DNA from: Ignavibacteria bacterium
GTDB lineage: Bacteria > Bacteroidota > Ignavibacteria > Kapaibacteriales > UBA2268
Length of the DNA: 64,000 nucleotides
Direction: 5' to 3'
Assembly (NCBI GenBank): GCA_026417135.1
Contig: JAOADV010000007.1
Span: 49,320-113,319, forward strand
Shown: positions 9,690-18,431 of the stretch, in pieces
Layout: each line of letters starts with the position of its first letter
How positions within the stretch are numbered: the stretch's first letter is position 1
The notes under the pieces: model-generated
What the model was told of the DNA's origin: nothing
What the model saw: only the letters and a program-made list of their open reading frames with translations
Database searches by the model: none
Program-made: the position numbers and the translations under genes

Positions 9690-12600
9690 TTACTTAGAGA
9701 TTATCAATTTTTTAGTTGTGGAAAAACCATTCGAAAGCAAACGGACAGCATATACACCCGAAGAAAGAGATTTTGCGTTCACTGTGAGCTCGTAAGTTCC
9801 TTCTTTTAAGAATTCGTTTAGTAATGGGTTAATATAGCCATTTTCAAGATTTATCAAATCGATTTTCGTATTTCCTTCGAAGCTTACGCCAAATTTAATT
9901 TGGAAGAAGTCCTCGACGACTGGATTTTGGTTTACTTCGAGGAAGTAATTTGTCGTTGCAATTACAATGGGTCGCATATCGACAACACAAGTGTTGAAAA
10001 CAATTTTTGATGTATCGCCCGATGGAACGACGCACTTGTCACGTTCGAAAAATGTTATGTTAGAAATGTAGGGATTTAATTCTTTTGCATCGGTAAGCAT
10101 CAATAAAATTAAAGGTTTTGAAAGGATGCCATCCCTATTTATAGGATTTGTCCCATTTCCAATAATTCGTATACGCGAAAACTTCTCGTCAATTTTTTCT
10201 TGGGTAGCTCTCACATTCCAAGTGTTATCCAAAATATCGCCTTTTTCGATGGATTGGAATTCGAACCACTCGGATTTGAAAATAATGTAATATTCAAAGG
10301 CTGTAATAGAAGCATCCCGCCAGTTTCTCGACTTTGCAGTTGTTGTGAGTGGTATTTTATATCCGGGGGCAAGTTTATGTTCTGGACCATAGTCAGGAAT
10401 TGTAAGAGCAACCGAAGTATTGTAGCTTGCTCCAATTAGTTCTACAAAGTAGTTGTTTCCGACGTCGCTATAAACACGAAAGAGTGCGCGGAAGCTTCCA
10501 GTCCTATTTGGAGAGAATTTTGCGGAAACTTTAATAGAATTCATTGGTGAAATTGTCATTGGAAACGAAACACCTACTAATTCGAAGTTGTCCTTATCGC
10601 CAGAGATAAAGGCTATACTGTCGATAATTGCTTGAGTGGTAGAACTTGTATTTGTAATGGTAAATTCCTTTATTGGCTCATCGCAAAGTAGAACCAAACC
10701 ATAATTTATTGAATCGACAATAATCCCTTTTTCAATTCCATACCCAATTACTGTGGTATTTGTTGTGATGATAGAATCTGGTGCGGGTGAAGCATCGTTA
10801 ATTACATTTACTTCTGCAGTCCTTCTATTTACCATCCTCGGGGTAAATCGAACAGGTAGAACTAATGAATCTCCCATTGGTAGTATGATGTTGGTTGGCG
10901 GGGCTGTTACCCATTCAAATTCATTTAAGGGATTTTGAGAAAAATTAATTGAACTGATGAACAAGTCGGCAGATTGACTTACAGACTTAATTACAACGCT
11001 ACCAATATCTGGATGTTGCGTGCCGACTAGGACCGGGGGTTGAAATTCATAACCTCGTATTTGAATTTTTGGGAGGTAACCATAACCTTGTAACGAGCCA
11101 ATTACGCTGTTGGGCGGAATTCCATCTTCTGGATGAAATTCTGGAATTACAGTGTTGCTATGTTCAAACTCAGCTTGGGGCTCGTAAAGTACTGTAATCT
11201 CGATTTGAGTTGTACCAGTTGTACTATTTTCGGGCATCAAGTCCACTGGAACTGAAGGAGTTGGATTGGGAACAATACCATTTGGTTTAATTTTGAAATA
11301 GGCGGAGCCTTGACCAAGTTTAATGTCAGTTACTCTAACCTTCGAAGTACCAGAGTTTCTTAGAAAAACTTTGCCTTCGTTCGAAGTTCCGACGCGGCGA
11401 CGGTGCCAATCGTAGTTGGTGATATAAGGACCGGGTTGTATTCCACTTCCTTTCCAGTTCGAAACACTATCGCCACTTCCAGCGTTGCTGTGGAATGTAA
11501 CATCGATTTCGAAGTTACCAACAGCAGTTGGTTTAAAACAAGGCGTTTCGAGGAAGACTGTTCCACGCGGTGGAATGATAATATCTAACTGAGGTGTGAA
11601 AGGTGAAGATATATAGAATGGTTCAGTTATACCTGTAAATCCAGTGATTACGAGGGTATCTGTTCCGGGATTTTGAATCAACAAGCCAACCCCGGTTTGT
11701 TGCAGTTTACACACCGAGAAGTTTATTTGGACTGGACCGGCATCCCAATCTTCGACTGCAATTTTGGGAATCACTCCGCGTCCGACAACAGGAGTTTTAA
11801 AGGTATCGCAGTCGGTAACTACAAACAAAGTGTCAATATCGAGCATTGATGGAGTTAAAGATTCATCCGCTGGGGTGTAACTCAATTTGATTGAATGAAT
11901 TCCCAGAGGTGGTAATTCAATTTCTGGTGGAACGTTCCCATTGGTAATAGAAAAGACAGTTCCTTGTTTTAAGTAAATCGCTTTAATTTTTTCAGTAGTA
12001 TCGGCGGAAGCGTTTTTAATTTCGACATCGATATTAGAAGTTGTATATAATCTTACTTTTCCGAAGTTTATTGGTCTAGGTCGAATTTCGATGGTATCTG
12101 GGTAATAGTAAAGGGTATCGAACGAGGAATTACCAGCGCGGTCGATGATTTGAAGATGGGCCAACGCAGGCTTCCTTTTGTTAATAACTTTGACAATAAA
12201 GCTGAAATCGTAATTGGGAGGGAAAGATTTAAATTCTTTCGGAAATTTTAACTCAGTATTGTAAGAGTCATCGAGTAAGAAAATTTCAGATATTCCTTGG
12301 TCAATTTGCCGCGGGTCGTCGTCTGGTTTCCCATTTCTTAGTTCAGTTGTTCGAATCGTAAAAATGCCACAGTCTTCTACCACAAAAATTTCTGGGGGCA
12401 AGGTATCAGTTTCATCAACTTTGTTGAAAGCCGTACAAGCGGGCCACCCATAGCCATCAGCATTACTGAATCCGTAAATGTACCCGCTAAACTTAGTTTT
12501 GCTTCGGACGACGTGGGCTCCGGGTTTCACCATAAGTTTAGCCCAGTAAAGGTCGGTGCCCGGAATTCGGTTGAACAGGAATTGAGGTTGAATTTCCCAA

Positions 12601-13937
12601 ATTGGTTTTCCATCGATTGTTATAGACTTTAATTTTTCGTTGCTTGGGTCATTTGTATCGCCGATGGCAATAATGTTGAAATAATTGTCCAAGAATTGTG
12701 CTTCCGCTTCTGGGGTTTGAAAAACAGTGTTCGGAACGAATTGCTCTCTTGGTACAACGAGTATCATAAATGGGTCGAACTCTGGGGCATTGTCCCAGTC
12801 TGTGGAATATGAATATTGCATTACAAGTACTGGTTTATCTGCTTCCCAAACCGATGTCCCACGTATAGAGTATTGTTGATTTGGTTCGTTACGGGGGACA
12901 TAGACTTCCTCGAATTCAGCGAAATCACCGCTTTTTCTCAATAACATTGGACCTCGTTGTCCAAGAAATTTTCCATCCTTGATGTCGTACCATTTAACAG
13001 TAAAAGTCGTGTTATCTCTTGCAGCAATGATTCTAAAGAAATCGCCGCGACCTTTTCTTTGGAATTCAACAGTGTAGTATTTTTTCCCCCATGCTTGAAC
13101 CGGTGGCATCATTTCGCAAAGCATATTACGTCCGTTCCAAAGGTCGAATGAGGGTATTAGCGTTCTTTTGTGGAAAGAGATAAAGCCTATTGGTTTATTC
13201 GCAATTATTCTTGAACCAGAAAGGTCGAACACTCCGCGTGTTGTCCCATCCCCCATTACGCAGTAAACATCCCCAGGGTTTAACGATACTTTCCATTTGT
13301 CGCCGATTTTACGACCACCTATTGTTCTTCCAATTGTTGCTCCACGTCCTTTTAATTCAATTAATACTTCGGTTCCAACTTGTGAAGGAATGATAATGAA
13401 GCCACCACCACGAAACTCGCCGCCAGCGTTGTCTTCTCGAAAATCATAATACGAAAGGTGTATGTATTCAGTTCCCCAAGCATTCATAGGAACGGCGAGA
13501 TAACCGTCGGCTGTAAATCCTCGATGGTTAAGGACATATACCGAAATGGGTTCATTTGCTGTTAAACGAATGGCTTTTGGTGTTGGAGCTTCACTTTCTC
13601 GAACTTCCAAATTCCAAAATAGTTCGTTTCGTAGAGTCGAGAAAGTTGTTATTCTAAAAGCTTCGACTTTTTTGGTTCTAATAAAGTTCATTCCGGGTAT
13701 TTCTAATGTTACCATACAATTCTTCGACGAAGTTACGTAGATTTCAATAGCGATTTCGCCAGTGTTGCCATAGGGTTGGCGGTCGTCTTCGTTCGGTGGG
13801 ATGGCTATCCAGTACTCTTTCCCTTGCGATGAGTTAAAAAGCAGTTGTTCGGCTGTGATTTTCTGTCCATATATTGTCGAAATTGAGAGCGAAAAAAGAA
13901 TAAGTAGGTAAGAAAATTGGACAAAAATTTTTTTCAT
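9690..13937 (-). CDS. Giant secreted IgGFc-binding / Ig-like repeat protein with T9SS sorting domain
   Basis: 1415 residues. Signal peptide at 1-24 ending IYGQ. Residues about 40-520 resemble the IgGFc-binding-protein N-terminal domain (GWPACTAFNKVD at its end; paired VSVYVLNHRG-like and SRIIANKPIGFISFHKR elements). From about 540 to 1290 come beta-sandwich repeats of the ASH/HYDIN choice-of-anchor type (repeated GSGI-, FTPx- and FxPRxxG-like turns, conserved FxPxxxGxF). The last 80 residues (NPVVEDFFQIKF ... SSGVYAVRLLSNG ... KKLIISK) form a type A T9SS sorting domain, so the protein should be exported through T9SS and surface-attached. AGGAG precedes the start. Monocistronic, with a terminator at 9650. 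Role unknown; adhesion or surface scaffold is an inference. Confidence 0.85.
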   Translation of the reverse strand: MKKIFVQFSYLLILFSLSISTIYGQKITAEQLLFNSSQGKEYWIAIPPNEDDRQPYGNTGEIAIEIYVTSSKNCMVTLEIPGMNFIRTKKVEAFRITTFSTLRNELFWNLEVRESEAPTPKAIRLTANEPISVYVLNHRGFTADGYLAVPMNAWGTEYIHLSYYDFREDNAGGEFRGGGFIIIPSQVGTEVLIELKGRGATIGRTIGGRKIGDKWKVSLNPGDVYCVMGDGTTRGVFDLSGSRIIANKPIGFISFHKRTLIPSFDLWNGRNMLCEMMPPVQAWGKKYYTVEFQRKGRGDFFRIIAARDNTTFTVKWYDIKDGKFLGQRGPMLLRKSGDFAEFEEVYVPRNEPNQQYSIRGTSVWEADKPVLVMQYSYSTDWDNAPEFDPFMILVVPREQFVPNTVFQTPEAEAQFLDNYFNIIAIGDTNDPSNEKLKSITIDGKPIWEIQPQFLFNRIPGTDLYWAKLMVKPGAHVVRSKTKFSGYIYGFSNADGYGWPACTAFNKVDETDTLPPEIFVVEDCGIFTIRTTELRNGKPDDDPRQIDQGISEIFLLDDSYNTELKFPKEFKSFPPNYDFSFIVKVINKRKPALAHLQIIDRAGNSSFDTLYYYPDTIEIRPRPINFGKVRLYTTSNIDVEIKNASADTTEKIKAIYLKQGTVFSITNGNVPPEIELPPLGIHSIKLSYTPADESLTPSMLDIDTLFVVTDCDTFKTPVVGRGVIPKIAVEDWDAGPVQINFSVCKLQQTGVGLLIQNPGTDTLVITGFTGITEPFYISSPFTPQLDIIIPPRGTVFLETPCFKPTAVGNFEIDVTFHSNAGSGDSVSNWKGSGIQPGPYITNYDWHRRRVGTSNEGKVFLRNSGTSKVRVTDIKLGQGSAYFKIKPNGIVPNPTPSVPVDLMPENSTTGTTQIEITVLYEPQAEFEHSNTVIPEFHPEDGIPPNSVIGSLQGYGYLPKIQIRGYEFQPPVLVGTQHPDIGSVVIKSVSQSADLFISSINFSQNPLNEFEWVTAPPTNIILPMGDSLVLPVRFTPRMVNRRTAEVNVINDASPAPDSIITTNTTVIGYGIEKGIIVDSINYGLVLLCDEPIKEFTITNTSSTTQAIIDSIAFISGDKDNFELVGVSFPMTISPMNSIKVSAKFSPNRTGSFRALFRVYSDVGNNYFVELIGASYNTSVALTIPDYGPEHKLAPGYKIPLTTTAKSRNWRDASITAFEYYIIFKSEWFEFQSIEKGDILDNTWNVRATQEKIDEKFSRIRIIGNGTNPINRDGILSKPLILLMLTDAKELNPYISNITFFERDKCVVPSGDTSKIVFNTCVVDMRPIVIATTNYFLEVNQNPVVEDFFQIKFGVSFEGNTKIDLINLENGYINPLLNEFLKEGTYELTVNAKSLSSGVYAVRLLSNGFSTTKKLIISK

Positions 13938-14044
13938 ATTCTATCTCCTAATCTTCTTCTAAAATTTAACAAAAAAAATCTAAATAAGTTACATAAAAAA
14001 TTTGTAATAATTTAGAGTTTTATACTTTCTTTTATGAAATTTTT

Positions 14045-15772
14045 ATGGCAATTAGAAAAATTTTTCCATATATAAGCAAACATAAAGTAAGATTGATTGT
14101 AGGATTTGTGTTTGTTATTGCTTCTAATCTATTTGCTCTAATTATCCCAAAGTTTGTTGGTAAGGCTGTCGATTTAATTGCTCGTGGTAACTTTTTGATG
14201 AAAGAAATTTTGGAGATAATTTTTTGGATACTTCTTCTAACTATTGTCAGTGGCTTTTTTATGTATCTAACTCGCCGTATGATAATAGTTTTATCACGCA
14301 TAGTAGAGTTTGAATTAAGAGAAGATTTTCTCGATAAAGTTTCCATTTTGCCATATTCATTTTTCGCCGAGAACTCAACTGGAAGGCTAATCGCACTGGC
14401 TACAAATGATGTTGCTTCCGCTCGTGAGTTTTTAGGTCCCGCATTAATGTATACTGCAAGTACTGTAACAACTTTCGTGATGGCGCTTTTTTTTATGTTA
14501 AACTTAGATTTGGAACTTACTTTGCTTTCGATTTTGCCTTTACCTTTGATAACGCTAACCACTTATGTGTTAGGTAGAAAAATTTATATCTCTTTCAAAG
14601 ATGTACAAGAACATTTCTCAAAATTAACTACTCAAGCACAGGAAACCTTTTCTGCGATTCGTTTGGTGAAAGCTTTTGTTCGTGAAATATATGAAGCAAA
14701 GAGGTTCAATGCATTAAGTGAAGAGTATCGTAGAAAAAATATGAAATTGGAGTTCTTTCAAACTTTAATGATACCCTTGCTTATCTTTTTAATTGGCTTG
14801 TCGCAACTAATTGTTATTGGGTATGGCGGTCTTCGTGTAATGAGAAATACATTAACACTTGGCGAGGTTTCGCAATTTTTTGTTTACATTAATATGCTTA
14901 TTTGGCCAGTTGCTGCAATTGGTTGGGTAACTAATTTAATTCAAAGGGCTTCGGCTTCGATTGATAGGCTTTGGAAGGTTTTTGAAATTGAAACCCAAAA
15001 ATCAGCGAGCTTGTTGAGTATCGATTTGAAAGGTAAAATTGTTTTTGCTAAAGTATCTTTTAAGTACTCTACGGAAACTCAATTTGTTCTTGATGGAATT
15101 AGTTTTGTAGTAGAAGAAAAAAAATCTTTGGGGATTTTGGGTGAAATTGGAGCTGGTAAAAGTACAATTGTTAAGCTTTTGTCGAAGATTTATCGAGCTA
15201 CCGAAGGGACAATTTTTCTCGACCATTTTCCAATAGAGGAAATCGATGATAATTCGTTGAGGAAGCAAATTGGCGTCGTAACCCAAGAGCCTTTTCTTTT
15301 TGCAAGCACAATAGCAGAAAATGTTAGAATTGGGAAACTCGATGCAAACGAGGAGGAAATACTTTATGTATTGGAATTGGCTGGTTTGGGAACTGATATA
15401 CAAAGTTTCCCAAATGGTATTAATACAATCATTGGAGAGCGCGGAATAAATTTATCGGGTGGGCAGAAACAAAGATTGACTATTGCAAGAGCTTTGATTT
15501 CGAGACCCAAAATCTTAATACTCGACGACGCTTTCTCTTTGGTAGATTCCGAAACTGAGCAGAAAATCTTGAAAAATATTTTCGAGATCGATTGCACAAA
15601 GGTAATTATTTCGACAAGGATATCCTCCGTCCTTTTATGCGATAAAATTATTTTGCTTGAAAATGGGAAAATTGTCGAAGAAGGAAGCCATCGGGATTTG
15701 CTTGAGTTGAATGGAAAGTATGCTCGAATTTTTGAAATTCAAAAATTGGCGGAAGAAATAGAAAGGAACTAA
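14045..15772 (+). CDS. ABC transporter half-molecule (permease + ATPase) with degenerate catalytic site
   Basis: 575 residues, exporter layout: six hydrophobic helices in residues 1-310, nucleotide-binding domain 330-575. Walker A GEIGAGKST (K372), Q-loop TQEP (about 413), signature LSGGQ (470-474) and Walker B LILDD (491-495) are present. The catalytic Glu after Walker B is Asp495, and the switch His is Thr524 (IISTRISSV). Such paired losses are typical of the inactive-site subunit in heterodimeric exporters (TM287/288 or MdlAB type), so a partner with a normal site is expected, but none is adjacent. Divergent from the giant T9SS gene and convergent with cutA (1 nt apart). Substrate unknown. 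Confidence 0.92.
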   Translation: MAIRKIFPYISKHKVRLIVGFVFVIASNLFALIIPKFVGKAVDLIARGNFLMKEILEIIFWILLLTIVSGFFMYLTRRMIIVLSRIVEFELREDFLDKVSILPYSFFAENSTGRLIALATNDVASAREFLGPALMYTASTVTTFVMALFFMLNLDLELTLLSILPLPLITLTTYVLGRKIYISFKDVQEHFSKLTTQAQETFSAIRLVKAFVREIYEAKRFNALSEEYRRKNMKLEFFQTLMIPLLIFLIGLSQLIVIGYGGLRVMRNTLTLGEVSQFFVYINMLIWPVAAIGWVTNLIQRASASIDRLWKVFEIETQKSASLLSIDLKGKIVFAKVSFKYSTETQFVLDGISFVVEEKKSLGILGEIGAGKSTIVKLLSKIYRATEGTIFLDHFPIEEIDDNSLRKQIGVVTQEPFLFASTIAENVRIGKLDANEEEILYVLELAGLGTDIQSFPNGINTIIGERGINLSGGQKQRLTIARALISRPKILILDDAFSLVDSETEQKILKNIFEIDCTKVIISTRISSVLLCDKIILLENGKIVEEGSHRDLLELNGKYARIFEIQKLAEEIERN

Positions 15773-15773
15773 G

Positions 15774-16097
15774 TTAAGAAGAAGTAATTTGGCTAACCCA
15801 ATCGAGATATTCTTCCAAACCTTGAACGATAGGTATTGCCAATATTTCTGGAACTTTGTCGGTATGAAGTTCTTTTATTCTATGTTTTAATTCCTCGAAT
15901 TTGTTTTGTGTGGTTTTTATCATCAAAACAAATTCTTTTCGTTCATCAATTTTACCTTCCCATTCGTAAATAGAAATTGCATTTTGCAAGATTGTACAAC
16001 AAGCTGCGAGCCGTTCGGTAACCAACACTTTTGCGATTTGATAACCATTTAGATAGTTCTCAACTGTCGAGAATACAACAATGTAATTGCTTTCCAT
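15774..16097 (-). CDS. cutA: CutA1 divalent-cation tolerance protein
   Basis: 107 residues from ATG 16097. The trimeric ferredoxin-like CutA1 fold is recognised by IVVFSTVENYLNGYQIAKVL, LAACCTILQNAISIYEWEGKI and the end region KVPEILAIPI. CutA1 is implicated in divalent-metal tolerance, with poorly defined biochemistry. A TTG-started extension (to 16130) adds a basic tail that homologues lack, so the ATG is preferred. Confidence 0.92.
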   Translation of the reverse strand: MESNYIVVFSTVENYLNGYQIAKVLVTERLAACCTILQNAISIYEWEGKIDERKEFVLMIKTTQNKFEELKHRIKELHTDKVPEILAIPIVQGLEEYLDWVSQITSS

Positions 16098-16157
16098 CTT
16101 TAACCTTTTATATTTGCATTTTGTTTGCAATACAATTTAGCAAAGTTTTAAAAATTT

Positions 16158-16448
16158 ATGATAGAGATTACAATTTTTTATTTACACATTTTAGCTTGGG
16201 CGTATGCGTTTACTAAAATATGGCAAGAAAAGGGGCTTTTCTCTGGTTTGTTGGTTGTTTTAGTTTTTGTACTTTTATTTTTTATTCTATGGGCATTAAC
16301 AAGCCCTATTGCACATCTAATATTTCCCGAAAGTTGGCGAAGTCCATTTTTTACATCCGATACCTTGTCTTTAGTTCTTTTAATTCCCCCCGAAGTCTTT
16401 ATTTTTTATGTGTATTTTGTAAAAGTTGAAAGAAAAGAAAAGAGTTAG
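16158..16448 (+). CDS. Small integral membrane protein, unknown
   Basis: 96 residues from ATG 16158. Three hydrophobic stretches (about 4-20, 29-55 and 72-90) and a basic C-terminus ERKEKS suggest a three-helix inner-membrane protein. I recognise no family. It ends 55 nt before the peroxiredoxin gene on the same strand and may be co-transcribed with it. Confidence 0.55.
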   Translation: MIEITIFYLHILAWAYAFTKIWQEKGLFSGLLVVLVFVLLFFILWALTSPIAHLIFPESWRSPFFTSDTLSLVLLIPPEVFIFYVYFVKVERKEKS

Positions 16449-16503
16449 CAAATTTTTGTTAAGTTCAATCGTTTTAAAATTTTTATTTTTAACTGGAGGT
16501 AAA

Positions 16504-16980
16504 ATGGCTTTATCAATAGGACATAAAGCACCAGATTTTGTTGCGGAAACAGATTCTGGCAAAAGCATTAAGTTGAGCGATTTTTTGGGCAAATGGGTAG
16601 TTTTATATTTTTATCCAAAAGACAACACTTCTGGTTGCACTCGCGAAGCTTGCGATTTCCGAGATAATTATGAACGAATTGCAAGTAACGATGCAGAAGT
16701 AATCGGAGTTAGTCCAGATAGTGTCAAATCGCATAAAAATTTTAAAGAAAAATACAACTTGAACTTCCATCTGGTAGCCGACCCGAGCAAGGAGATTTGC
16801 AATTCCTATGGCGTATTGGGAGAAAAAATTATGTGTGGGAAAAAACATATTGGAGTTATTCGCTCGACTTACATTATCGACCCCGAAGGGGTGATTCGTT
16901 GGATAGATTCGAATGTCAAAGTAGATGGTCACGTCGACGAAGTGATTGCAAAATTAGAACAATTGAAACTTAACAAATGA
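16504..16980 (+). CDS. bcp: Thiol peroxidase, BCP/PrxQ-type peroxiredoxin
   Basis: 158 residues. Start chosen at ATG 16504 because GGAGGT lies directly upstream and MALSIGHKAPDF is the normal peroxiredoxin opening; the longer frame from 16426 overlaps the previous gene. Peroxidatic Cys45 and resolving Cys50 lie in TSGCTREAC, the PrxQ atypical 2-Cys pattern. DFRD, VIGVSPDS and RSTYIIDPEG follow as expected. It reduces hydrogen and organic peroxides with thioredoxin. Its stop overlaps the start of the next gene (ATGA), so coupled translation with the TatD gene is likely. Confidence 0.95.
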   Translation: MALSIGHKAPDFVAETDSGKSIKLSDFLGKWVVLYFYPKDNTSGCTREACDFRDNYERIASNDAEVIGVSPDSVKSHKNFKEKYNLNFHLVADPSKEICNSYGVLGEKIMCGKKHIGVIRSTYIIDPEGVIRWIDSNVKVDGHVDEVIAKLEQLKLNK

Positions 16981-18419
16981 TTGATACTCATTGCCATTTA
17001 GATTCGAGTGAATTTGAATCCGACCGAAACGAGGTAATACAAAGAGCAAAAGATTCGGGTGTAGAATTTATTATTGTTCCTTCGACCGACTTTGGAAACT
17101 TGGACAAAGTTGTCCAGATAGCTGCAGAAAATGAAAATATATATTGTGCATTGGGAATTCATCCCCATAATGCTATCGAATACTCCGAGGCAGTGGAAGA
17201 AAAAATTATAAGTTATTTAAAAGAGAAGAAAAATAAAGTAGTGGCTATTGGTGAAATAGGTTTGGATTACTATTATAATTTCGCGCCCCCAGAAATTCAA
17301 AAGGAGGTTTTTGTAAAGCAATTGAAATTGGCGAAACAGTATAATCTTCCAGCGATTATTCACAATCGGGAATCTAACCTGGATTTGCTGGAAATTCTTC
17401 GTTCCGAACAAGATGGTAACCTTAGTTTCGTACTTCATTGTTTTTCGCAAGATGAATTCTTTTTGAACGAGGCATTAGAAATTGGTGGTTACATTTCCTT
17501 TACTGGAAATGTAACATACAAGAGGAATTCTTTTACTAATGTTATCGAAAGAGTACCCAACGACCGCTTTTTTCTTGAAACTGATGCTCCGTATATGTCG
17601 CCCCAGCCTTTCCGAGGGAAAAGAAACGAGCCTTCGTATTTAAAGCATATCGCCGAAAAGATTTCAGAAGTTAAATCTTTATCTTTAAATCAGGTAACTG
17701 AAATGACAACAAAAAATGCCATCAAGTTTTTCAAAATTTTAGTTCTATTGTTGCTTTTTTTTGCCCCCCAAATTACGCTTGCAGAGTTCTTCCAAGACAA
17801 AAAGTTCGAAGATGAACCGGAGGAGGAATATTTTGTACCTTATCCAAAATTTCTTGGTATAGGTGGGAGTTTTGGGTTTAACACCATTGTAATTTTACAA
17901 AGTTGGAGCGAAGGAGGAATTGAGAAAAACCGAAACGCAGCCCAAGAAGGAAAATTCTTCTACTCTGGACATATTTGCTTTTCCCCCATTGATTTTAACA
18001 TTAATAGATTTGAATTTACCTATACATATTTTAAAAAGGAGCTCGATACTAACTATAAGGACTTGGCAGATATTTACAGAACATTTTCTTTGAGCTCCTT
18101 GTTCTTAATTAATCCTTCGATGAGAGTGAATTTTTTTGGCGGTCTTGGTCTTACTTATATAACTAAGACTACGGATTTAGGACATCCTTATCGGGCTTCT
18201 CGTAAATCTTTCGGGGCAAATTTTTCCGTTGGTTTTATTTTCAATCTTCCTATTTCGACTGTTGGCTTGTTTACTTTTACTGGGGAATGGCAGTTAATCT
18301 TCGACTTTACTCACGACAGAAATGTCTGGGAGTTCAACTTGAAAAGATATGTTGATGCTTATTACTACTACTCTTTGCCAAGATTGAATATAACTTGGTA
18401 TCCAGAATTTTTTAATTAA
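16977..18419 (+). CDS. TatD-family hydrolase fused in frame to a signal peptide and predicted outer-membrane domain
   Basis: 480 residues with no internal stop. Residues 1-250 are a complete TatD metal-dependent deoxyribonuclease: HCH at 5-7, GEIGLDYY at 92, IHNRES at 128, LHCFSQDE at 153, ETDAPY at 201, and the usual C-terminal T..NAIKFF at 245-252. The frame then runs into a hydrophobic stretch (252-266) and a signal-peptidase-like site ITLA/E at 269-270. About 210 residues of beta-rich, aromatic sequence follow, ending LPRLNITWYPEFFN, as in outer-membrane barrels. Normal TatD proteins stop near residue 255-260. Either the stop was lost, or the downstream protein starts inside the frame at Met243. 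Overlaps bcp by 4 nt. Confidence 0.85.
   Translation: MIDTHCHLDSSEFESDRNEVIQRAKDSGVEFIIVPSTDFGNLDKVVQIAAENENIYCALGIHPHNAIEYSEAVEEKIISYLKEKKNKVVAIGEIGLDYYYNFAPPEIQKEVFVKQLKLAKQYNLPAIIHNRESNLDLLEILRSEQDGNLSFVLHCFSQDEFFLNEALEIGGYISFTGNVTYKRNSFTNVIERVPNDRFFLETDAPYMSPQPFRGKRNEPSYLKHIAEKISEVKSLSLNQVTEMTTKNAIKFFKILVLLLLFFAPQITLAEFFQDKKFEDEPEEEYFVPYPKFLGIGGSFGFNTIVILQSWSEGGIEKNRNAAQEGKFFYSGHICFSPIDFNINRFEFTYTYFKKELDTNYKDLADIYRTFSLSSLFLINPSMRVNFFGGLGLTYITKTTDLGHPYRASRKSFGANFSVGFIFNLPISTVGLFTFTGEWQLIFDFTHDRNVWEFNLKRYVDAYYYYSLPRLNITWYPEFFN
17703..18419 (+). other. Possible nested gene: secreted barrel protein starting inside tatD
   Basis: The in-frame ATG at 17703 (Met243 of the fusion) would give MTTKNAIKFFKILVLLLL, a standard signal peptide with basic n-region, hydrophobic core and LA/E cleavage site, then a 210-residue beta-rich domain. 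CAGG lies 11 nt upstream, a weak ribosome site. The last ten TatD residues would thus double as the signal-peptide n-region. No homologue is recognised for the barrel part. Confidence 0.45.
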
Positions 18420-18431
18420 TCTCGAAAAGAA

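Noticed and set aside
9690..13937. Plus-strand frames of 60-80 codons inside the giant cargo gene
   Set aside because: Shadows of one long continuous coding frame with signal peptide and sorting tail.
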